A DNA stretch of 12,808 nucleotides from JBEVEP01 sp040512755 (GTDB lineage: Bacteria > Pseudomonadota > Alphaproteobacteria > Rhizobiales > Rhizobiaceae), in contig JBEVEP010000209.1 of assembly GCA_040512755.1 (NCBI GenBank), positions 1-12,808 of the forward strand, written 5' to 3'. Under the pieces are notes generated by a model. That model worked only from the letters and a program-made list of their open reading frames with translations, did not search any database and was not told the DNA's origin. The translations under genes were made by a program, and so were the position numbers. Each line of letters begins with the position of its first letter. Positions within the stretch are counted from its first letter, which is position 1. Positions 1 through 7,411 of the stretch are shown piece by piece.

Positions 1-262
1 CGCGGCCTTCGGTGCATCGCTCGTCGCCGTCTTCGCGGTGCTTCCGCAGAGCCTCATCGTTCTGGTCGCCGGCCTCGCATTGATGCCGGCGCTCTCGAAT
101 GCGCTGGCCATAGCACTGAAGGATGAACAGGAACGCATGGCGGCGACGGCGGCCTTCGCTGTCACGGCTTCGGGCCTGACGCTTTTCGGCATCGGTTCGG
201 CCTTTTGGGGACTGCTGGCCGGGCTGGCGGTGCTGGCGCTCGACTGGCTCAAAAAACAATAG
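1..262 (+). CDS. benE: BenE-family benzoate/H+ symporter, C-terminal fragment
   Basis: Only the last 86 codons are in the window; the frame is open to the left edge (first full codon at 2), so the start lies outside. The GTG at 38 is an internal codon, not a start. The fragment has two hydrophobic segments separated by a short charged loop (KDEQERM). Its second helix carries VTASGLTLFGIGSAFWGLLA, which closely resembles the conserved last helix of BenE/YdcO-type inner-membrane proteins; that family is believed to import benzoate or similar aromatic acids with protons. The stop is TAG at 260-262. No aromatic-catabolism gene is visible beside it, so the substrate is unproven. The family call rests on the C-terminal motif only. 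The following gene starts 116 bp downstream, so the two need not be co-transcribed. Confidence 0.75.
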   Translation, partial: AAFGASLVAVFAVLPQSLIVLVAGLALMPALSNALAIALKDEQERMAATAAFAVTASGLTLFGIGSAFWGLLAGLAVLALDWLKKQ

Positions 263-378
263 CTATTGCAATGCCTTGTCCAGTTTCCGGGCAAATCATC
301 TTGAAACGCCCAATACCCGTTACCATTTCGATTTGAAGCGGTCGTCTTGACCGCCACCAACTGAAGGAACGGGAGAAG
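263..378 (+). other. Intergenic spacer with a small stem-loop before the DUF2852 gene
   Basis: This 116-bp spacer separates benE from the DUF2852 gene. It contains a perfect 6-bp inverted repeat, GCGGTC (338-343) and GACCGC (349-354), around a 5-nt loop. No T-run follows it, so it is not a good intrinsic terminator. CTTGAA at 300-305 and CTTGAC at 346-351 resemble alphaproteobacterial -35 boxes, but neither has a convincing -10 box at the right distance. A promoter for the downstream gene is expected here but cannot be pinned down. The ribosome binding site of the next gene (GGGAG, about 370-374) lies at the right end. Confidence 0.35.
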
Positions 379-822
379 ATGAACACGACTGCATTGATCC
401 GTCCGGCCTGGACGCCGGCCACCATCGCATTGATGGTGATCGGCTTCATGGTGTTCTGGCCGCTTGGCCTCGCCATGCTCGCCTACATCATCTGGGGTGA
501 CCGGCTCGACGGCTTCAAGCGCGACGTAAACCGTGCCACCGACGGCGTCTTTGCCGGCTGCCGCAAAGCGTCCTACAGGGCACAGGGCGGTACAGGCAAC
601 GTCGCTTTCGACGATTGGCGCGAAAAGGAACTGCAGCGTCTCAACGAAGAGCGCCGCAAGCTCGATGAGATGCTTGAGGAATTCGACGCCTATGCCCGCG
701 ACTTGCGCCGGGCCAAGGATCAGGAAGAGTTCGATCGCTTCATGGCAAGCCGTTCGAAATCCACGCCAGCCACGTCTCAGAAGGGACGCGGCAAGGGTAC
801 CGGTCTCCTCGACGAAGCCTAA
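379..822 (+). CDS. DUF2852 family membrane-anchored protein
   Basis: This encodes a 147-residue protein of unknown function that matches the DUF2852 family of alphaproteobacteria. Residues 13-39 form one hydrophobic segment containing an FWPLGLAMLAYIIWG core, followed by a basic stretch (FKRDVNR), which suggests a single-pass inner-membrane protein with its tail in the cytoplasm. Residues 78-125 are highly charged and predicted to be helical, probably a coiled coil, with the family-typical pattern FDDWREKELQRLNEERRKLD. The last 20 residues are rich in Ser, Lys and Gly and look disordered. The start is supported by a GGGAG ribosome binding site about 6 bp upstream of the ATG. A strong terminator follows the stop by about 25 bp, so the gene is probably a single-gene unit. 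The function is unknown; a scaffolding role would be speculation. Confidence 0.85.
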   Translation: MNTTALIRPAWTPATIALMVIGFMVFWPLGLAMLAYIIWGDRLDGFKRDVNRATDGVFAGCRKASYRAQGGTGNVAFDDWREKELQRLNEERRKLDEMLEEFDAYARDLRRAKDQEEFDRFMASRSKSTPATSQKGRGKGTGLLDEA

Positions 823-846
823 GGCCGAGCGAGCCCACCGTTTATG

Positions 847-871
847 ACGGCGCCGCACGCGGCGCCGTTTT
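847..871 (+). terminator. Strong intrinsic terminator after the DUF2852 gene
   Basis: This is a perfect 9-bp GC-rich stem, ACGGCGCCG at 847-855 paired with CGGCGCCGT at 860-868, with a CACG tetraloop and a TTTT run at 868-871. It starts 25 bp after the DUF2852 stop codon, so it most likely ends that transcript and isolates it from the metalloprotease gene. The reverse direction has no equivalent T-run. Confidence 0.8.
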
Positions 872-998
872 CATGTGGGCTGGCCACGTCATCCGCAGCT
901 TTTTCCGCGCCACTCAGCAGAATCGTTTCCGACAAAGATCTACGCTCGCGCGTTTCCGCCTCTCGCCCGCCGCTCCGAATCAGTATCTTCTTAGGCCC
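872..998 (+). other. Probable leader/promoter region of the metalloprotease gene
   Basis: The reading frame of the downstream metalloprotease is open back to an ATG at 873, but that ATG directly abuts the T-run of the terminator at 847-871. The 42 residues it would add are rich in Arg, Gln and Phe and do not resemble the family's N-terminus. The segment is therefore more likely non-coding and should hold the promoter that restarts transcription. I could not identify a clear -35/-10 pair in it. Confidence 0.4.
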
Positions 999-1757
999 AT
1001 GCTTTCCGGACTTCTCAAACGCACCCTGCCACGGGTCCCGGCTCCGGTTCGGGAAAGGATGCACGACGTTGCCGGTCGCAGCCTGCCATTGCGGATCGTC
1101 GAGAACGACCGGGCGCGGCGGCTGACGCTGCGCATAGACGCTGGCGGGCGCGGCTTGCGCATCACCGTTCCGCCCGGCATCGCGCAGGGTGAAGTCGAGC
1201 GCTTTCTCAACCGCCATCAAGGCTGGCTCGAACAGCGGCTTTCGAAAGTTCCGGAACGTCCCCAAGTTCGGCCCGGCATTAAGATTCCATTGCGGGGCGT
1301 GCCGCACCTGATCGAGCATGAACCGGGAACGCGCGGCACGGTCGCTATCCTGCAAGGCGAACGCGGACCAACGCTCCTCATCCACGGCGACCGGCGGCAC
1401 CTGGCTCGTAGGATCGCCGATTTTCTGAAGCGGGAAGCCAACCGTGAGATCGAGATGCTGGTGGTGAGGCATTGCGCCGCCATCGGCAAGCGCGCCAAAG
1501 CGGTTCGCTTCAAGGACACTTCCAGCCGTTGGGGGTCCTGCACCTCAGACGGAAATCTCTCTTTTTCCTGGCGAATCATGATGGCGCCACCGCCAGTCAT
1601 CAACTACCTGGTTGCGCATGAGGTGGCCCATTTGAAGGAAATGAACCACGGCCCCAAATTCTGGAAGCTCTGCAACGAACTGTGCCCGGACACCGACCGT
1701 TGTAAGGCATGGCTGAAACGGAACGGCGGCGCGCTGCAGGCAATAGCCTTCGAATAG
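999..1757 (+). CDS. YgjP/DUF45-type (M48-like) zinc metalloprotease
   Basis: This encodes a predicted cytoplasmic zinc-dependent metalloprotease of the YgjP/DUF45 family (252 residues from the ATG at 999), of uncertain substrate. Residues about 28-85 are the family's beta-rich N-terminal part (RRLTLRIDAGGRGLRITVPP). Residues about 174-198 hold the signature SRWGSC...LSFSWRIMMAP. The HEVAH zinc/catalytic motif is at 207-211, and the His of NHGPKFW at 217 is the likely third ligand. No signal peptide is seen. The frame could also open at 873, but that start abuts a terminator and adds an atypical tail; 999 has a weak AGG (993-995) and gives the usual family length. trpF follows after about 120 bp on the same strand, so it may feed transcription into the trp cluster. 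No functional link to tryptophan synthesis is implied. Confidence 0.85.
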   Translation: MLSGLLKRTLPRVPAPVRERMHDVAGRSLPLRIVENDRARRLTLRIDAGGRGLRITVPPGIAQGEVERFLNRHQGWLEQRLSKVPERPQVRPGIKIPLRGVPHLIEHEPGTRGTVAILQGERGPTLLIHGDRRHLARRIADFLKREANREIEMLVVRHCAAIGKRAKAVRFKDTSSRWGSCTSDGNLSFSWRIMMAPPPVINYLVAHEVAHLKEMNHGPKFWKLCNELCPDTDRCKAWLKRNGGALQAIAFE

Positions 1758-1879
1758 CATCGGAGGCCCCTCTGGATCTCGCTCCCTCGTTACAGCCACG
1801 AAACCGGCTCGCCGTTCTGCCGGCTGGGCCATGGTGACTGCCGCCTCGACTCTGCCCGCATTTCATGCAACGTGCAGCC
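1758..1879 (+). other. Spacer between metalloprotease gene and trpF
   Basis: This 122-bp gap holds no convincing open frame. I see no leader peptide with tandem Trp codons, so no sign of classical trp attenuation at this point. A weak 5-bp inverted repeat (CCGGC/GCCGG, around 1803-1822) has no T-run. A trp promoter could lie here, but I cannot identify one by eye. Confidence 0.3.
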
Positions 1880-2539
1880 ATGGTGCTCGACATCAAAATT
1901 TGTGGCCTTGGGACCGACGCCGCGCTAGCAGCAGCACTTGCCGGCGGCGCGACGCATGTCGGGTTCATTTTTTTCGGGAAAAGCCCACGCAACGTCGATC
2001 CCATTGAGGCAGGCCGGCTGCGAGAAGCCGCGCGCGGTAAGGCGAGGGCAGTTGCCGTCACGGTTGATGCGGACGACGACGCCCTCGACCGGATAGTAAA
2101 CGCCATGTCGCCTGACATGCTCCAACTCCACGGCAAGGAGACGCCCGAACGAGTGGCCGAAGTGAAGGCTCGCTTCGGCCTGCCGGTGATGAAGGCGTTC
2201 TCCATCCGGGACGCGTCCGACCTCGCTGCTATCGGCGCCTATCGCGGCATCGCCGACCGTCTCCTCTTCGACGCCAAGCCGCCGGCCGGGTCCGATCTTC
2301 CGGGTGGCAATGGCGTGTCGTTCGACTGGCGGCTTCTGGCGGCACTTGACCGCAACGTCGATTACATGCTTTCCGGTGGCCTCAACGCGGCCAATATCGG
2401 CGACGCGCTCCGTCTCGCAAACCCGCCCGGCATCGACATTTCGTCAGGTGTGGAAAGCGCACCGGGCGTCAAGGATGTGGCGCTGATCGAAAATTTCTTC
2501 CGGGCCGTGAAGGCTGCGCACGGCGACCGCGCTGCCTGA
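1880..2539 (+). CDS. trpF: Phosphoribosylanthranilate isomerase
   Basis: This enzyme converts N-(5'-phosphoribosyl)anthranilate to CdRP in cytoplasmic tryptophan synthesis. From the ATG at 1880 it is 219 residues, a normal length for a stand-alone TrpF with the (beta/alpha)8 fold. The catalytic Cys is C8 in DIKICGL, and the catalytic Asp is D131 in LLFDAKPP. Phosphate-binding loops are GGLNAAN (166-172) and SSGVES (189-194). An in-frame ATG at 1865 would add five residues (MQRAA); I prefer 1880 because homologues usually begin a few residues before DIKICGL. Neither start has a clear Shine-Dalgarno sequence. trpB follows after 28 bp. Separation of trpF-trpB-trpA from the early trp genes is common in rhizobia. 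Confidence 0.96.
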   Translation: MVLDIKICGLGTDAALAAALAGGATHVGFIFFGKSPRNVDPIEAGRLREAARGKARAVAVTVDADDDALDRIVNAMSPDMLQLHGKETPERVAEVKARFGLPVMKAFSIRDASDLAAIGAYRGIADRLLFDAKPPAGSDLPGGNGVSFDWRLLAALDRNVDYMLSGGLNAANIGDALRLANPPGIDISSGVESAPGVKDVALIENFFRAVKAAHGDRAA

Positions 2540-2567
2540 GAGCCTGCCGAACCGAGGAGATCGGCCA

Positions 2568-3788
<1,221 letters not shown>

Positions 3789-3790
3789 CG

Positions 3791-4618
3791 ATGACCACCC
3801 GCATCGACCGCCGCTTCGAAAAACTCAAGGCTGAGGGACGCCCGGCGCTCGTCACCTATTTCATGGGCGGTGATCCCGACTACGACACCTCGCTCGCGAT
3901 TATGAAGGCGCTGCCCGAGGCAGGCAGCGACGTCATCGAATTGGGCATGCCGTTTTCCGACCCGATGGCCGACGGCCCCGCAATCCAGGCCGCCGGTCTC
4001 CGGGCCCTGAAAGGCGGGCAGACGCTTGAAAGGACGTTGCGGATGGCGCGAGAGTTCCGCGCCGGCGACAACGAGACGCCCATCGTGATGATGGGCTACT
4101 ACAACCCGATCTACATCTACGGCGTCGAGCGGTTCCTCACGGACGCGATTGACGCGGGCATCGACGGGCTGATCGTCGTCGACCTGCCTCCGGAAATGGA
4201 CGAAGAACTGTGTGTTCCCGCTCTCAAGGCCGGGATCAATTTCATCCGGCTCGCGACCCCGACGACAGACGATAGGCGCCTGCCGAAAGTCCTCAACAAC
4301 ACATCCGGCTTTGTCTACTATGTGTCGATGACCGGCATCACTGGCTCGGCCCTGCCGGACACATCGGGGGTCGCCTCCGCTGTGAGGCGAATCAAGGCGC
4401 ATACAAGCCTTCCGGTCTGCGTCGGTTTTGGCGTGAAGACTGCAGAACAGGCGAAAGTCATCAGCGCGTCGGCAGACGGCGTCGTGGTCGGAACCGCAAT
4501 CGTTAATGCGGTGGCGAGCGCGATAGGCAGTAACAGCTCCCCGGAGGAAGCCGTAACGGCGCTGGTCAGCGATCTTTCTCATGGCGTGCGCACCGCGCGC
4601 CTTGCCTCGGCGCACTAA
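3791..4618 (+). CDS. trpA: Tryptophan synthase alpha subunit
   Basis: This subunit splits indole-3-glycerol phosphate into indole and glyceraldehyde 3-phosphate and passes indole through a tunnel to TrpB. From the ATG at 3791 it is 275 residues, usual for TrpA. The catalytic acids are E50 in VIELGMPFSDP and D61 in MADGP. The phosphate-binding region carries GFGVKTAEQ and the conserved GTAIV near the C-terminus. The frame also has a TTG at 3785 inside the trpB stop region, but the ATG with GGAG (3779-3782) within the trpB end is the better start. The 2-bp gap to trpB implies coupled translation. The protein contains no tryptophan residue, a frugality also seen in E. coli TrpA. Confidence 0.98.
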   Translation: MTTRIDRRFEKLKAEGRPALVTYFMGGDPDYDTSLAIMKALPEAGSDVIELGMPFSDPMADGPAIQAAGLRALKGGQTLERTLRMAREFRAGDNETPIVMMGYYNPIYIYGVERFLTDAIDAGIDGLIVVDLPPEMDEELCVPALKAGINFIRLATPTTDDRRLPKVLNNTSGFVYYVSMTGITGSALPDTSGVASAVRRIKAHTSLPVCVGFGVKTAEQAKVISASADGVVVGTAIVNAVASAIGSNSSPEEAVTALVSDLSHGVRTARLASAH

Positions 4619-4654
4619 GACCGCCATTTATTTCGGACAATCGGAGCCGATGCG

Positions 4655-5575
4655 ATGAACTGGATTACCAATTACGTCCGGCCAAAGATCAACTCGATGC
4701 TCGGCCGCAGGGACATGCCGGAGAATCTCTGGATCAAGGACCCGGAGACCGGCGAAATGGTCTTCCACAAGGATCTCGAAAGCAATCAGTTCGTGATCCC
4801 CTCCTCAGGCCATCATATGAAGATTTCTGCTCGGGAACGGCTGAAATACTTCTTCGACGACGGAAAGTTCGATGTGCTCGAAAACCCGAAAGTCGCGGTC
4901 GATCCGTTGAAATTTCGCGACGAGAAGCGGTACACGGACCGCCTCCGTGAAGCCAAGACAAAGACCGGAATCGAAGACGCCATCCTCAACGCATTTGGAT
5001 CGGTCGAAGGCCTTCCCATCGTAGCCACGATCCAGGATTTTTCGTTCATGGGCGGTTCGCTCGGTATGGCGGCCGGCGAGGCGATCGTTCACGCCTTTGA
5101 GACGGCCATCCAGATGCGGCGGCCCTTGGTCCTGTTTGCCGCGTCCGGTGGCGCGCGAATGCAGGAGGGTATCTTGTCTCTGATGCAGCTTGCCCGCACC
5201 ACCGTTGCTGTGGACAGGCTGAAGGAAGCGGGGCTGCCTTACATCGTGGTGCTGACGAATCCGACCACCGGCGGCGTGACGGCGTCCTATGCGATGCTTG
5301 GCGATGTTCATATCGCCGAGCCGGGCGCGCTTATCGGCTTCGCGGGTCCCCGCGTCATAGAACAGACGATCCGCGAGAAACTGCCGGAAGGCTTCCAGCG
5401 TGCCGAATACCTGATGGAACATGGGATGGTCGACATGGTGGTCTCGCGCCTCGACCTTCGTCTGACGATTTCCCGTCTTCTCAAAATCCTGCTGAAAACG
5501 CCCGTTTCAGTCGCAATCGAACCGGAGATCCTGCCCCCCAAGGCAGTATCAGGCGAATTGCGTCCGCAGACCTGA
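4655..5575 (+). CDS. accD: Acetyl-CoA carboxylase carboxyltransferase subunit beta
   Basis: With AccA, this subunit transfers the carboxyl group from biotin to acetyl-CoA to make malonyl-CoA, the first committed step of fatty-acid synthesis. It has 306 residues. The crotonase-like carboxyltransferase core spans about 60-285, with MGGSLGMAAGEA (132-143), ASGGARMQEG (163-172) and NPTTGGVTASYAMLGD (202-217) intact. The oddity is the N-terminus: the region equivalent to the four-cysteine zinc ribbon of E. coli AccD (CPSC...CPKC) reads DPET (29-32) and IPSS (48-51), so all four cysteines are gone although the surrounding sequence aligns. Rhizobial AccDs tend to lack part or all of this motif, from memory. 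The ATG at 4655 has a CGGAG upstream. The gene lies 36 bp after trpA, probably in the same transcript. Confidence 0.97.
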   Translation: MNWITNYVRPKINSMLGRRDMPENLWIKDPETGEMVFHKDLESNQFVIPSSGHHMKISARERLKYFFDDGKFDVLENPKVAVDPLKFRDEKRYTDRLREAKTKTGIEDAILNAFGSVEGLPIVATIQDFSFMGGSLGMAAGEAIVHAFETAIQMRRPLVLFAASGGARMQEGILSLMQLARTTVAVDRLKEAGLPYIVVLTNPTTGGVTASYAMLGDVHIAEPGALIGFAGPRVIEQTIREKLPEGFQRAEYLMEHGMVDMVVSRLDLRLTISRLLKILLKTPVSVAIEPEILPPKAVSGELRPQT

Positions 5576-5625
5576 TTGCCCGGCCTTGGCGGCGTGTCGC
5601 GCCATTCGCGCAAAGGTGCCTCCAG

Positions 5626-6957
5626 ATGACAACGACAGCCACCGACCGGGAAATCGAGCGCCTGATGGCGCTCCATCCAAAAGGCTTCGACCTCTCGTTG
5701 GAGAGGATCACGCGCCTGCTGGATCGCCTCGGCAACCCGCAAGACCGGCTTCCACCGGTGATCCACATTGCCGGCACGAATGGCAAGGGATCGTCGGCGG
5801 CCTTTGCGAGGGCTTTGCTCGAGGCCTCTGGCCTGTCGGTCCATGTCCACACGTCCCCCCATCTGGTCAACTGGCATGAGCGGTATCGCCTCGGTGCGCC
5901 GGGTGGCGGCAAGCTCGTTGCCGACGACCTGCTCGCCGACGCGCTGATCCGGGTGGCCGACGCCAACCGGGGCGAGAAGATCACTGTTTTCGAGATTCTC
6001 ACCGCAGTCACTTTCCTGCTGTTTTCGGAGCGACCGGCCGATGCTGCCATCATTGAGGTCGGCCTGGGCGGGCGCTTCGATGCAACCAATGTCATCAAGC
6101 GCCCCGCAGTATCCGTGGTCATGCCTATCTCACTCGACCACGAGGCCTATCTCGGCGACCGCGTCGAACTGATCGCCGCCGAAAAAGCCGGAATCATCAA
6201 GCGCCGCGTTCCGGTGGTGATCGGCGCTCAGGATACGGAGGCTGCGCAGCGCGTCCTTGTCGAGACTGCCGAGCGGCTTGGATGCCAGATCATCCTGTAT
6301 GGACAGGACTTCCTCGCCTTCGAGGAGAATGGCCGCATGATCTATCAGGACGAAGAAGGACTGATGGATCTTATGCCGCCCCGGCTTGCCGGGCGCCACC
6401 AGATCGCCAATGCAGCCGCTGCGATCGCCGCCGTGAAGGCAGCCGGCTTCGAGGTCGGTCACGCGGCCGCCAATCGCGCGATGGGCGCCGTTGAATGGCC
6501 CGGCCGGATGCAGAAATTGCCGGCAGGCCGGCTGTCGAAACTGGCGCCGACGGGCTCGGAGATCTGGATCGACGGTGGACACAATCCAGGCGCCGGAGTG
6601 GTGATTGCCGAGGCTCTTGCGGAGCAGGAAGAAAAGCTGCCTCGCCCGCTCTTTCTCATCTGCGGTATGATCAATACGAAGGACCAGACCGGGTTCTTTC
6701 GAGCCTTCCACGGGATGGTCCGGCACGTCTATACCGTTCCCGTGAGCTCCAGTGATGCCGGAGTGGCCAACAGCGAGCTCGCCGGCCGCGCGGAGGATGC
6801 AGGATTGTCGGCCGAACCGATGAACTCTGTAGCCAGCGCGCTGATGCTGTTACGCGACACGTGGGACAACTCCGAACCGCCTCCCCGGATCCTCATCGGC
6901 GGCTCGCTCTATCTCGTCGGAGCTGTTTTGGCGGAGAACGGCACGCCCCCAACCTGA
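5626..6957 (+). CDS. folC: Bifunctional folylpolyglutamate/dihydrofolate synthase
   Basis: This Mur-ligase-family enzyme adds glutamate to dihydropteroate or tetrahydrofolate with ATP, making dihydrofolate and polyglutamylated folates in the cytoplasm. It has 443 residues, a usual length. The P-loop is GTNGKGS (50-56). The central ligase domain shows EVGLGGRFDATN (144-155), the LDH of the Mg/ATP site (170-172), a probable carbamylated lysine within EKAGIIK (186-192) and GRHQ..N (256-261). The C-terminal domain has WPGR (291-294), DGGHNPGA (316-323; often DGAHNP) and GSLYLVG (426-432). The start at 5626 has an AAAGG site 9 bp upstream. It lies 50 bp after accD and is the last gene of the + strand unit, converging on trxA. 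Whether it has both synthase activities cannot be read from sequence alone. Confidence 0.96.
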   Translation: MTTTATDREIERLMALHPKGFDLSLERITRLLDRLGNPQDRLPPVIHIAGTNGKGSSAAFARALLEASGLSVHVHTSPHLVNWHERYRLGAPGGGKLVADDLLADALIRVADANRGEKITVFEILTAVTFLLFSERPADAAIIEVGLGGRFDATNVIKRPAVSVVMPISLDHEAYLGDRVELIAAEKAGIIKRRVPVVIGAQDTEAAQRVLVETAERLGCQIILYGQDFLAFEENGRMIYQDEEGLMDLMPPRLAGRHQIANAAAAIAAVKAAGFEVGHAAANRAMGAVEWPGRMQKLPAGRLSKLAPTGSEIWIDGGHNPGAGVVIAEALAEQEEKLPRPLFLICGMINTKDQTGFFRAFHGMVRHVYTVPVSSSDAGVANSELAGRAEDAGLSAEPMNSVASALMLLRDTWDNSEPPPRILIGGSLYLVGAVLAENGTPPT

Positions 6958-6987
6958 AATAAAAGAGCCCGGCGCAGGACCGGGCTC
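6957..6987 (-). terminator. Intrinsic terminator of trxA in the convergent folC-trxA gap
   Basis: This is an 8-bp perfect stem, GAGCCCGG (6965-6972) and CCGGGCTC (6980-6987), with a 7-nt loop. On the minus strand it is followed by TTTTATTT (complement of 6957-6964), a good U-tract for the addB-addA-trxA direction. On the plus strand the hairpin is followed by AATAGC, so folC transcripts would be ended less efficiently. The U-tract touches the folC stop codon (6955-6957). Confidence 0.8.
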
Positions 6988-7013
6988 AATAGCTGGTAAT
7001 ATCCTCGACGAGG

Positions 7014-7337
7014 TCAGACCACCGCAGTGTTGATCCAGTGCGACAGCGCTGTCTTGGGCGCCGCGCCGACCTTTATGTCGGCCACTTCGCCCGACTTGAA
7101 AATCATCAGCGTCGGGATCGAACGGACACCGAACTGCGCTGCGAGTTCCGGATTCTCGTCAATGTTGAGCTTGGCAATCTTCACTTTGCCGCCGAGCTCT
7201 GCCGCTATCTCTTCCAGCGCCGGCGCGATCATCTTGCAAGGACCGCACCACTCGGCCCAGAAATCAACGATCACCGGCTCGCTGGCCAGCAGCACGTCCG
7301 ACTGAAAATTGCTTTTGTCAACCTTGACCGTAGCCAT
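7014..7337 (-). CDS. trxA: Thioredoxin
   Basis: This is a cytoplasmic dithiol-disulfide oxidoreductase kept reduced by thioredoxin reductase; it reduces ribonucleotide reductase, methionine sulfoxide reductases and other proteins. From the ATG at 7337 it has 107 residues, the standard single-domain thioredoxin length. The redox site is WCGPCK with C31 and C34, the buried Asp is in VIVDFWAEW (D25), and the cis-proline is P75 in RSIPTL. The frame is open 26 codons further upstream to 7415, but that extension overlaps the addA end and does not resemble thioredoxin. An AAAGGA site lies about 8 bp upstream of 7337. The gene is 74 bp after addA, so it may be read from addBA or from its own promoter, which I could not identify. 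Confidence 0.97.
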   Translation of the reverse strand: MATVKVDKSNFQSDVLLASEPVIVDFWAEWCGPCKMIAPALEEIAAELGGKVKIAKLNIDENPELAAQFGVRSIPTLMIFKSGEVADIKVGAAPKTALSHWINTAVV

Positions 7338-7411
7338 ACGGAAAGTCCTTTCGGGTTCAGGATCGCACAATATGTGGTGCCGTCTCGGGGCAGCTTCAAG
7401 CAGCCCTTGTC

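Noticed and set aside
300..351. CTTGAA (300) and CTTGAC (346) as -35 promoter boxes for the DUF2852 gene
   Set aside because: No AT-rich -10 hexamer lies 16-18 bp downstream of either one; in this GC-rich sequence the matches may be chance.
819..1472. 217-codon open frame on the - strand across the DUF2852 terminator and the metalloprotease gene
   Set aside because: It runs through a strong hairpin and lies antisense to a well-supported protease gene, with no recognisable domain.
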